Source: Varroa destructor
Taxonomy: Eukaryota; Arthropoda; Arachnida; Mesostigmata; Varroidae
Length of the DNA stretch: 64,000 nt
Direction: 5' to 3'
Assembly: GCF_002443255.2 (NCBI RefSeq)
Contig: NW_019211457.1
Coordinates: forward strand, 50,740,242-50,804,241
How positions within the stretch are numbered: the first letter of the stretch is position 1; every line of letters begins with the position of its first letter. Both the position numbers and the translations under genes were made by a program. This document shows positions 42,809-53,902 of this stretch, one piece after another. The notes beneath the pieces were generated by a model that saw nothing but the letters and a program-made list of their open reading frames with translations, had not been told where the DNA came from and did not search any database.

Positions 42809-45800
42809 TCTCCCGTGTAAGCAGCAGCACCACCGGGAGCACGTGCGCTCTTCCTTTCGATATCATGTCCACTGTCACCAAACAGGAAGTCGTGTGTTTC
42901 GTGAAGGACCCGTTATCTATCAGAGGGCCCAGAGATAGGACCCTCTGTTTCGAGCAGTCCAGGTTGCGCGCACATACACACACCTACGTACATGCACACG
43001 CAGAGCCCCCGAGTCATAGTGGTGCACATGCGGGCTGAACAACAGTCAGCAACGTTCTTCCCACGCCGAGGCACTTTCCGAACCGCTACCCGCTACGTAT
43101 TATGAGGTGGGGTGGTAGTCGACAGAGGGCATCGGCGTCTGGGGATATCAGCACCGGTAGTGGCTGTTGTGGCAGCAGGGGTGGATAAATAGAGACACTG
43201 AGCCAGAATAGGTTCCAATAGAAGCGAATAAAGCACAGAGTATACAGGGCTATGGTACCGGGTAGTAGTAGTAGTAGTGGAAAAAAGGAAAATTATTGGA
43301 GAATCGACCCATCTCTTGGAGGGGAGGGGGGGGGGTATGGAATCGAGGGCTCTGCTTGCTGCCACGAAAACGCACAGCAGCACCATCGTCGCTGCTATAC
43401 CGGCAAAGAAGTAGGAAGCCTCGTACTCTGCACTAGGATAGTGAAACATGCCGTGCTATGGAGGTAGCTCTTGTTGCGAGGCAAGGAACGAGCACTCTTA
43501 AGGGAGATCCACTTGCTTGCTATCGTCGATTTCCTCACCCATGACGGGAGGAAAAACAAGAAAAAGACATAGGGTGAACGGGCTCGGTAAAGCTCATCCA
43601 GCGAACACTGAGGTAGAGTAACGCAATGCTTGACGATGTTTGTAGGACTCTCGTCGCTGCTAACGCTGTGAACGGATTAGTTCAAAACCACGGGTTCCAA
43701 AAAGGCACATCTGCTTGTTGAACTATACTGAATGATTTTTCTGCTCTCTTATCTATCTTTTTATAAACTTACCATTGTAATGATGGGCGATGCCAATAGC
43801 AGTCAGCACAGACGGACGTTTCAGACGCCAAGAAATAATCTGGCGTTCATTCTAACCAACCGTATGTCTAAACCCACAATGCATTCCACGCAAAAGGTAA
43901 ACGAAGAAGGAACAGGAAGGTACAGGAAGCTTTACACAAAATTATAAGCAACTTAAACAAAGTAGAGTCTGGATGGAAATATCTACACAGCATCCACTAA
44001 GTGTTGTTCGAGTATTGCACCAGAACTGTAACATGGGTTTTATTCAAGAGAAGCGCGAGCTTTTAGGATGCTTCAAGCAGGAAAAAGTAAATTAGGCAAT
44101 GGTAAAACTTTGATATATTTGAGTTTATCGCAGTTACAGAGGAGTGGCAAATACGTTATCGACAAAGGGTTTACTAATAATGGGACCATTACGTTCGAAT
44201 GTATTTAGTTTATTATATAAGGTAAACCTCGGCGAACGTATCGCGGGTCGCCATCGCGGAACTCAGGAAACCAGCTGCTCTGGGAACGATTGGGTTAAAC
44301 TTCCCCATTTCGCTACTTTTGACTCACGGTTCGGTCCTTTACGGACACTCGTACTGTACCAGTAAGCATCGGCATTACAAAACATTCAAGCTTTACTATT
44401 CGACTAAAATAGCACACAGGGTTTCTTATGGCGAAATAAATCGTAATAAAAAAAAAAAAATGGGCGGTTTCTATATCACTGTTATGCGCACTTGATGATT
44501 TCGCGCTCATGAGGTTGATATAACAGCGATTACTGAGCAGTTCCTTTGTATGCGCGTGCATATACTTGCACGCACGGGTAGCACTGGTATGCTTACATAC
44601 ACAGCTTTTATTCTTTGACAAGAAGCATCGATCCGACCTCGAACGCTAAGTTTTTGACGATTTACGGTTATATATCATATAATAATAACTGACGGCCTCA
44701 GACCAATCACCTTTTCGTATTTATTTATATTTAACGATATTATCTATTCGTTTGTGTATCTAGGTCTCGTATGTCGCGAGGGAGTGGCTTAGTCAGAGGG
44801 ATCACTTTCTAGCTACCATATTATTTACGCTTTCCTGATCTCTGCAAAAAATAAAGTTTATCGCATTTTAATGTAAAAAATACTACATTTAGGCCTTGGC
44901 ACAAAACGCTCGAGGCCGCCTCGTAGGACCCTATTGCTAATAATGTATCCACAGTATGTCTACACGCACTTTCTGGAACGGCACCGTATTGACGAGTAAC
45001 GCAAATACAATATTTTTTGTCAGGGCGTTCAATCTCTCAGATGCGTCCGGTGTTATGTTTCCTTTTTTTTAGAGATGCCGTGTCGATTTAGACATCTGCT
45101 AATGATGCTAGATAATCCAAGATCTTAAAGATAGACTTGCGAATTGGAATGGAAAATTGTCAGCTCTGAAGTTTGCCAGAGACTTTGCAGGATCTGTATT
45201 TATCATTGGTAAGGACGGCTAGGGTGGACGGCCTGAAGCCGTATAAAGTTTTGTATGTTCTTCGATTGTCGCGTGAGCTTACGTTGGTGCAAACCGATTC
45301 CGGCATCCCGTTATACTACATAAAAAAATTATTTTACATATATCAAACAACGATGGCTTTTATGCACACCGACAACAAACAAAAAGCCGGCTACAAGTGT
45401 CGTCTCTCGCATCAGAGACCTAGGAAGGACATGGATATGAAAAAGGTAAAATGGAGACAAGGGGACGGTAAGGTACAATAGAGGATTGAAGACAGATCAG
45501 AGGTAGGGAGTGTACCGAATAGGGTAGGACTTGCTTTGTCTGCCAGCCTGCCAGCTTTGAACTGTTCCTCCAGTTACATTGGGTGGCGGGGGGCATACAG
45601 AAAAAGGGTCGACAGTAACGTTTGGGAGCGATGGGATGAATTGTCTGTGTGGGGACTAGGGTAGTTGTTGATCGATCGGCTCGATAGCCCGATATCCGTT
45701 ATGGAATTCCATTGAGCACCACCAGGCAACGGCCAGCCTCACTTACTCATCTGTTGCTTGTCGAGTTCGTTCGTGCAGCGGCCATATAGCGACAGCAATA

Positions 45801-46643
45801 ACGATGGGCAATGAGCATAGGGAAATATACTTGGGAACCTTTTCGGGATAGAGAAAGACGTCCGTGAGTGGGCGACAATGTTAGCTATAGATGAAGACGA
45901 CCAAGGACGTCATAATCGGCAAGGTTCGTATCAATGCTGTTGGTGTAGCCGTGGCGGTCATCACGCCGTCAACGTCACGCCACCGTACCGAATGCTTATG
46001 TCGGCACCAAAGGGCCGCGTCAGCAGAATTTGCGACTATGATACTTAAAAAACCTGACTCTAACAGCAGTTGTGGTATAGATACTAATTGTAATAATGAC
46101 TGTGTGATTCTAGTGATCAGCTTCTGGGAGAAATCCGTTGGCTGTCATTTATACAATAGACGTATGGTGATAGAGCGGAACTCGTGGTATGAGTACGGTA
46201 CAAAATAGGTCATATCGCTGAGGAGTGTAGGGAACGAAATGTTAGAGCATCCCATCAGCAAGGTTAGACTCATCAAGAATTTCCTGTTGCTTTCGGACAG
46301 GAGACTCAATGGAGTCTTTCGTTCAAAACCTCCTAAACAAATAAAGTGAGTTGGCAGGTTGTCTTTTGTAGTAACGATGCTAGGGTGCTTAGAGGGGGTC
46401 GGTGATAACATCGCAACATGTTTTCTGCTTTCGAGCTATTTTCGAGGTTTGAGGGAACGAAAATTGGAGGTTTTAAAGGACGTCTGGTTGTTGACTTTAA
46501 CTAGCTGTTAAGAAATAAGCGATTACGAAGCAAACAAAATATAAAGAGTCATATATTACTAAGTGAACGTTAATTTAAGAAGGAATTTAGTCAACTATAT
46601 CAATATATAATGAGATAAATAGGATTTGTTACAGTTTATAGTG

Positions 46644-46674
46644 AAAAAAAAAAAAACTTTTAGTTTTTTTTTTT
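46644..46674. repeat. A13/T12 inverted repeat
   Basis: Thirteen A residues followed by CT, a TTT loop, AG and then twelve T residues. The arms are fully complementary over 14 bases. It may be a cruciform-prone site or head-to-head poly(A) remnants. Confidence 0.85.
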
Positions 46675-47061
46675 TATAGGTATACGAAACATGATGTAGT
46701 GCACTAGAGGGACTGGTATCTGCATAGACTACTACTTTTAATTAGCAAACGAATATCTATCGTAATTATTAAGATATAACAGCGCAGCCAGTTACGTACT
46801 AAGTATGGCAAGAGTAATTTGCTCATAATCAGAAAAAAAAGTCGATCGCCTAAAATCCAATGTTATGAATTCTCTTACACATATAAAAATATGAACATAC
46901 ATGGATTGTCCAACGTCGACGATTAAAGTTATTTTATATAATAATAAGAGGCATTTCATAAATGGATATATATGGTAGAAGTAGTATGGTGCCTGTAGAA
47001 GTAGACAATGGTGTAGAAAAGACGATCAATATCCTAAACACTGTGTTGTTAAGGTAGCCGT

Positions 47062-47079
47062 TGTTCTGCGTGCAGAACA
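47062..47079. repeat. Short palindrome TGTTCTGC-GT-GCAGAACA
   Basis: Eight-base perfect arms separated by two bases, 12 bases upstream of a G-quadruplex-forming tract. The half-site resembles a nuclear-receptor-type palindrome, but the spacing is not one I can assign. Confidence 0.8.
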
Positions 47080-47090
47080 CAGCTTACAGT

Positions 47091-47128
47091 GGGAGGGGGA
47101 GGGGGAGGGGGAGGGGGAGGGGGGAAGG
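47091..47128 (+). repeat. (GGGGGA)n tract, strong G-quadruplex motif
   Basis: Six G-runs of 3, 5, 5, 5, 5 and 6 residues are separated by single A residues on the plus strand. Four runs of at least three G with one-base loops is the classic pattern for a stable parallel quadruplex. It lies about 2.8 kb upstream of the Onecut start. Confidence 0.9.
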
Positions 47129-49500
47129 TAATGAAACTTCGTTAAAAAAATCCAAAATGGCAGGGAAAAGCAGCTTCTTTGACTCTTTCTAGGCATTTGC
47201 TGATATATGCTATGGAGCTCTGTGCAACTTTTAATTAATTTCGCAGCAGGCTCTGTATAGCTAGAAGTTTGCGGTAAACAATATACGCGATTTACGGTTC
47301 ATAATGCAGCATGTCTTAGCGTAAATACGATTATCTATTGTACGGAAGTATGAGAAGTATGATTACTGGACCGACGAAACAGAAAAGCACGTTATTTATG
47401 AGGCCTTCAGTGACTGTCAAGCGTCACGGATTCAACGTCATATAGCATCTGTATGGTTACTGCGGACAGCCACATAAATACGCTAACATCCATAGGTGCA
47501 AAGGCATACCCGAATACACCTTAGACTTACACAGATTTACTTCAGCCGAACGGGTTCGCGTTGCAGCCTGCAGCTTAGCAGTTCAAATGCGGCCCGGCCA
47601 ATAACACCATTGTCCCAAGAAAATGGTTGGCACAGCGAAGGGGGCTGATGTATGAAAAGGGGGAACAAACGGGACGGAACGACAGTGGTCCGCGTGTTTG
47701 TGGCCTGCAGCGGCGACAATGGAGCTACACCAATGTACTAAGGGAGAGAGGATCTGAACACAACTCGGCAAGGAACCCTTGCTCTGCTCTGCGTTGCTTT
47801 GCTCCTGCTGAGGGATCGATAGGCGTGCGCTCTTCTTGGGGGCGGAGTCGGGGGCAATCGATCCACGGACCTCCCCTTTGCCGTCCGATTGAGAGAGTGC
47901 CCCTTAGCGCAGGGTTGGGCAGCAACCGAAACTTCAGCCCCGTTCTACGTACGACAGTTGACTACAACATGAAGCACGTGCCTCCGGCTTCAGGCGCTTC
48001 TCGTAACGGTAACTCATGATCGTGTAGCGGCTGGTATGTGCCTGTCCGTCTGACGTACTCGCGTGTGTACGAATGGGTAATAGGCAGATCAGGTGTGAGG
48101 GAGAAAGAAGACCTTCGGTTCACTGGTGGCTCGATACGTCTATTGAAATTTCTCACAATTTTCAGATAGACATATGCTAGACGGAAATCAGTCATCGATT
48201 GGATTAGAATAGAGTGTGGGGTTACATTAAGGTCCCCATTCGTAAAACTTTATCGTTATTATTAAAACATAAGATTGCACCTCGATGCCCGAATTATGTG
48301 GAACGCAAATGTTTCGTAATTTTATACTTCTTTAGACTCTGGAAGTATATGTTACATAGGGATGAAGAATATATATGCTTATAGAAAATAGGCATATGTA
48401 AATGTTTTGTAGTAAATGTTATGGTGTTTATATTTGAAGGGTCGGAACATACGAGTGGAGGAAAAGGATCAGGAGGACATGGGTTAAAATTTACTGTTCT
48501 TCCGATTTCAGAGAGGATGCCGTGGCTGCGATGAACGCGATGACTGGTACCAGCGCCTGGTTGGGGGGCTTTAATGCCGTCTTCGAAGTGCAAAGCAGCC
48601 ATCAAAGGATACTGTTATCTAGATTTCCTCAACCTAACAACGACCTGCATATGAATGAAGTTCCTGTTATAGAAACATATACAAGCCCATTCATAACAGT
48701 AAACAGAAAACATCCTATATCTCATAGGTTAAGTACACAACATTTTGTCTAATGAAATATTGTCTAATGAAACGCTAGCTCGCCACAACGTATGTCAAAT
48801 TGTCATCAAGCAAACGACCTACAGGAACTTCGGAGCTGACTTAAGTCGTACACAACAATAAACTGCAGTTAAGAGCAGGATTCTGTTGATTTGCGGTCGG
48901 TGTTCATAAGTGGCCAGTAGCAGCAGCGGTTATAATACGATAGTGGTTGTTATATGGACGATCAACGTATAACTGAGAGTCTTCTAGTTAAATTGCGTGC
49001 AACAACTCCTGGGTGCGCGAGCTTCCCAAGCCGAGCTAACTGGCGTTCTTCTGATGCTTAACGCCTCCTGACCTATCTCAGTTAAGTTGCGGCACCCCAT
49101 TGGGAACGCGCGATAGTGCGCATGCTCCCGCCTGCTCTTGGAGTCTGCGCCCGGAGAACGCGAGCTCCAAAACAAGATGGCGATCTGCTGATGGTCGATG
49201 ATGCTGACCACAATACACTGAACAATATAAATAAATCAATAGGTAAATTGTGACTGGTAAGAGTGGGCGTTATGTTGTATCTATGTGTCTAACGCTTTTG
49301 GTGCGTCCAACTGGTGCGTTTTGCATCTGTTACGTTGTCAGTGACATAACCCGGTCATTGACAATAGCTGCAGAGAGGGAATCGAACGATGGTTCTGTGA
49401 CGATGACGTGAATACCGTGAACCGTAGTTGTGTGTGTGTGTTGTTTTGGTGACGGTGACTGTTGTTCCTAATTAACTCTGCCAGGAATGATTGCGTGTGA

Positions 49501-49920
49501 TTGAGTGAACAATTATGCAGTGATCAAGAATTAGATTGTGGCCACTGTGGTGATAAGTGGTGGACGTGGATGCCGTCTGTAAGTGACTGGCAGGCGGTGT
49601 TCGGGGTAAGGACGGCCCCGAGGCCGCCTTCGATCTGGTCGTCACTACCTCTGGTCCACAGTTTCCGCCACCCCCCTCCCCCTCTCTCCCTTGTTAACAA
49701 CAGCACCCATAACTTTTAATGAAACCACTGGAATGGTATGGAACAAGCGAGCAGTGAAACGATCGGAAAAGAGCGTCCCCCATATACGATTCGGCTGATG
49801 TCTACAAGTGTTGATTTTGTTACCACCATAACCGGAGCTGGTGTCTCGTAGCAGTACTACTATCATTGCTGCACTATTTGTATCGCGATTACCGCTAACA
49901 CTACTTCAGCAACTGCAATC
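49501..49920 (+). promoter_or_regulatory. Probable Onecut 5' leader
   Basis: The bases before the Onecut ATG carry an in-frame TAG at 49849-49851 and no intervening ATG in frame, so the start at 49921 is the first usable one. A TTGTCAGTGACA initiator-like sequence lies at about 49336-49347 without a TATA box 30 bases upstream. The leader's true 5' end cannot be fixed from sequence alone. Confidence 0.4.
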
Positions 49921-52900
49921 ATGTTACGGCAGCTACAGCCGCTTGTAGTGGCCTCATGCGACGGTCAACCACCCACCCTTGTTCTGTTGTTGACATCTGC
50001 CCCTGTCGGTGTGGGTGGCCTGCAGAACACCCTCATATCGCCTGCGGCGAACGTGCTGAGCGTGCTGTCTGCAGCTGATCTGCAGGCAGTTTTTCAACAA
50101 GCTACAACGTCAACACCAGCAGTAGCAGCAACAACAATAACATCAACAAATACTTCAGCAGCGACCTTAGCTGTATCCTCTGCTACGACAACAGCAACGG
50201 CGCTAACAACAACAACAACAACAACAGTGGCAGCGATAACAGCAGAAGCTCCGTTGATCGAGAGTAGGACCCGTCAACAGTCCGTCCCATCAGCAACTGA
50301 AGAGCACACTGAGGTCTCGACACAAATCGTGGCGACAGGAAACTGCACCTCCGATCGACCGCCAGCATCCCCCGTGCGTCTACGACCCGTTCTGAATGCC
50401 GGTAATGTAATGCATGGAATGCACACGACCACAACAAGTCTGGGAGCACTCGAACCGTTGGACAATGACGAGCCGTCCGACGAGGAGGTCGGCTCCGAGC
50501 CGATTGTCGACGCTGCATGCGAGGGTGACAATATCGTTGTGGAGTCTTCGGGGGAGGTAGTTCTGGAGAGGGTAGATGGTCCCCTTGAGGGTGAGGGCAA
50601 TACCGATACTACGGCAGGGGGACCGACTCGTGGGGATATGGAAGTTCTAGGAATGGGAGTTGAGGGAGTAGAAGCCAATGACGCGGGAGAGGATGGACTG
50701 CTGTTGGATAGAATGGTAGGGATCGAAGCAGGGGTTGGAGAAGGCGGAGAGGTATTGGACTCCCCTCGAGGAGGGCCCGACCTGGCTGCAATTTCTTCCC
50801 TACCCTCTATGCTGTCTACCAGCATTCCTCTTTCCCTCGTTCAGGCTGTGGCCGAAGTGCGAGCGCTTGCCGCGCCCCCTGGCCCCGACGTGAGCGACGA
50901 GCAGTTGTTACCGCCTCCCGCGGACCTATATTTGGGCGGAGCTACGCTTAGGGGCTCCGTCGTGGTGGCGCTGCCGGCGACCGGCCCACCGAACAACCGA
51001 CAAGGCAGGCAGAACAAGCAGGAGATCCGGCCGAGCCAGAGCTCCTCGAACCGACGCCAAGCGACAGCAACCACGAGGCCAGTCGTCGTATCGGCGACAG
51101 TAGCAACAACAACAACAACAGCGGATCGACAACAACAACAACAACGCGATAGCAGCAGTAGCAGCAACGATCAAGACAATTTGAGTACTGCCTGCAGTAG
51201 CATCGATAGTACTGCTGTTGCTCCTGCTGCTGTCAGAAATCGTTTACGCGCACACGCGACGCTAGTGACGTCTGGTGAACACAGCTCACAGCTGATTTGC
51301 GTCGAGGGAAGGATTAGAGGAGGTCGTGCGCGAACAACAACTATCAACGCCACTAACCAGACGCCTGGCATATCTGAGAACAAATTGACGTCATCGAACC
51401 CTTCGGTATCACTGTCAGGACATCTTAGCAGAGCCACCGAGGCGTCAGCGGTAGTACCGGGTCGAGTGCTTTCAACGCCGACACCAGCAGGAGCACGAAC
51501 AAGGCGGCCGGGTCTGGTAACTGAAAACGTCCCCGCAGAGGTCGCCGCCGCAGCTGCAGCAGCAATCGCACAACAAATCGAAGAGGGCGGAAAAAAACTA
51601 AGAAGAAAAGGAGGCCATCACCAAGAAGGAGAAAAAGCGGCACTAGCAGTAGTAGCAGCAGCAGCGGAGGGCCCGGTGGCCCCGCTCGCTGGCGAAGCGG
51701 CACTTCAGGCTCTCGAGCCAGAGCTTCTGTCGCCCCCCTCGGTCTCCTCGGGTGATGCGGGCTCCCCAGAACGGCCCTGCCACCCCTGTGACCCGCAAGA
51801 TCAGGAACATCAGGAGCCTTCACATCCCGTCGAGGATCCGGAAGACCCAAGCGCGATGATCGACACAAGTGAATTCCGCGCCGGGTTGGGCGATGGTTAT
51901 CATCCGAGCGGGCGTATGTCTCCCGGGGGTAGTTTCGCCTCAAACGCATCCAGTTATGCCACCCTGACGCCGTTGCAGCCGCTGCCGCCCATTTCTACCA
52001 TGTCGGATAAATTTTCGCATTATGGGCATCCACATCCCAATGCTGGATTTTCGTCACTAATGCCCGCTATGGGTATGGGCAGCTATCCCATGGGCGGCTA
52101 CGACAAGCTGGGCCCCATGGGCGGCATTAACGTGGGCAGCGTTAGCCCCCCAAGTAGCCACGGACAGGCGCCGATGCTTGGACATGCCAATGCAGCTATA
52201 CCGTCGCCACCGTATTCGCAAAACGGTGCCGGTGGCGGAAGTAGCGGTATGGCGTCTCCACAGTTAACGGATAAGGGTTTGTCGTCATACGAATCTTACT
52301 CTCATGCAAGTCGAGAGCTTGCGCGGTTAGGTTCGCCGCAATCGCCCACTTCGTCGGTGGCATTGCATTCGCCAACGATGCTGGCCGGACTGAACGGTCT
52401 GGGCGGCCTCAATGGGTTATCAGCTCATACGCCGCCTTCCGCAAACCTTGCGGCACCAGCCACGCCACCTCACCAAGATGTCAAACCTTTCACAGCCACC
52501 AGCATTACTTCTGTCACGGGCAGCTCTACACCACCGGCCAGTTTGCCTAGGTCAATGACACAGGTAACCGGCGCAACGGGGTTATCCGTAGGGGTGGCAA
52601 ATTCAGCCCCTGCACCATCGCCCACTGCCTTGGGTGCAAGTAACAAGGGTGGCGTGCCTGGTGGCCTAGGCGTCCCGACACAAAAACAGAGTCATAGCAC
52701 CAGCTCTTCAGCGTCTTCCGCTGACGAGGTGGAAGAAATCAACACGAAAGAATTGGCACAGCGAATCAGTGCCGAACTTAAACGCTACAGTATACCGCAA
52801 GCAATTTTTGCCCAGAGGGTTCTCTGTCGATCGCAGGGGACGCTCTCAGACCTGCTCAGAAATCCGAAGCCGTGGAGCAAACTCAAGTCTGGTCGCGAAA

Positions 52901-52969
52901 CGTTCCGGAGAATGTACAAATGGCTCGAGGAACCCGAGTTTCAACGGATGTCAGCTCTCAGACTCGCAG
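49921..52969 (+). CDS. Onecut (HNF6-family) transcription factor, first coding exon with CUT domain
   Basis: Onecut proteins are nuclear DNA-binding regulators with one CUT domain and a divergent homeodomain. This exon encodes 1016 residues plus one base and ends at the donor GCAG|GTAGGT. The exon boundary right after LRLA, in phase 1, matches vertebrate HNF6. In order it has Thr-rich repeats (about 60-105), an acidic region (about 180-290), Gln/Ser runs (about 402-416), an Ala run (about 540-548), the conserved box YATLTPLQPLPPIST then MSDKF (about 677-697), Gly/Ser/Pro-rich sequence, and the CUT domain at about 938-1016 (LKRYSIPQAIFAQRVLC, RNPKPWSKLKSGRETFRRMY). The homeodomain exon is not seen up to 64,000, so the next intron exceeds 11 kb. 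Family assignment is near certain. Confidence 0.95.
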
Positions 52970-53888
52970 GTAGGTGATCTGCAACTGTAACCACTATTAG
53001 CACCCTAAGAGATTACATCTAATATAGATTTATTGTTGATTTTGCGACTGACAAACATATTGAACCTAATTCATATATTTGAAGTGTAATTTGTGAGGCA
53101 TCTCGTGAGGTGATTCGGGTCATATGATTATCGTGCAGTAACGAGTAGTGATCTTGTGTGTGACATCGTTCATCAGTTTGTGTGAAATTCGAAGTGCTGG
53201 CGGCTTTGTTTCAAACTGTCTGTGAATCATCTTTTACGATAAAGTGCGCGGTGCGTCAGTGATTTTTGTACGTAGAATTGTCATGACATAAAAATTCGCT
53301 AGAAAAGTTAGTTGTTGAAGGCTTCGCGTGCTGATTTTTGGTGGGCTCTCTCCATCACGCACTCGATTCCGATGAGCTGATGTAGCCGGTTCGCGGTCAG
53401 GACTACCCCGTCAGCTTTGCCGACAATGCACTAAGCTAAACCTCCAAGTGGACCTTCCGTACGGCTGTAGTGCTTAATACGTGTTGGGGGTGTAGCTGGC
53501 GCTCCGACCCAGTGCACCAGTGAGTCGTTCGGTCGTGACTCTGCCGGCAGTTTCCCGTCATTGGCTTGTCATTGTCGACAGAATTATCACGCAACAACTA
53601 CTCGGTGCCGAGCGACTACCTCCCGGTGTAAGCCTCTGTGTCATGTATCCATTGTTTTTATTCCCATGTATACGCGTGTAGGTGAGCGAACGTCTCGCTT
53701 CTAGAGAAATATACCGCTAAAGCTCAGACAAGAAGCAGCCGGCGCCGGACGAGCGTCTGGTGAGTCGTTCGCTCAGTTGGTTGGGCCCAACGAAACAAAA
53801 GGGACTAGAGCGCTTTGGAGCGCCAGTGCTTCACTCGTCAGTGTACACCGTTAACCACCTCCTATCCTTATTTCTCGATTTGCCATCT

Positions 53889-53902
53889 GGGGGGGGGGGG
53901 GG
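53889..53902. repeat. G14 homopolymer
   Basis: Fourteen consecutive G residues on the plus strand, about 900 bases into the Onecut intron. Confidence 0.93.

Larger units (their letters stand above)
35697..49500. other. Large spacer between uridine phosphorylase and Onecut
   Basis: No recognisable conserved gene. It should contain the promoter and first exon of uridine phosphorylase near its left end and the Onecut promoter near its right end. It carries many A/T homopolymers (for example 37975-37989, 38595-38621, 44448-44460), GC-rich patches whose open frames run on both strands (43.1-43.5, 47.5-48.0 kb), and the items listed separately. The most gene-like stretch is at 39.6-40.2 kb. Confidence 0.5.

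Noticed and set aside
43093..43449. 118-codon minus-strand frame with a signal-peptide-like hydrophobic start and Thr runs
   Set aside because: It is built over G-rich and (TAG)n simple repeats, with no homologue recognised and no supporting splice site.
50183..51949. Several long minus-strand open frames (up to 183 codons) opposite the Onecut exon
   Set aside because: They are antisense shadows of a long GC-rich exon rich in CAN, GCN and GGN triplets. They consist of Leu/Arg/Pro/Ser runs and match nothing.
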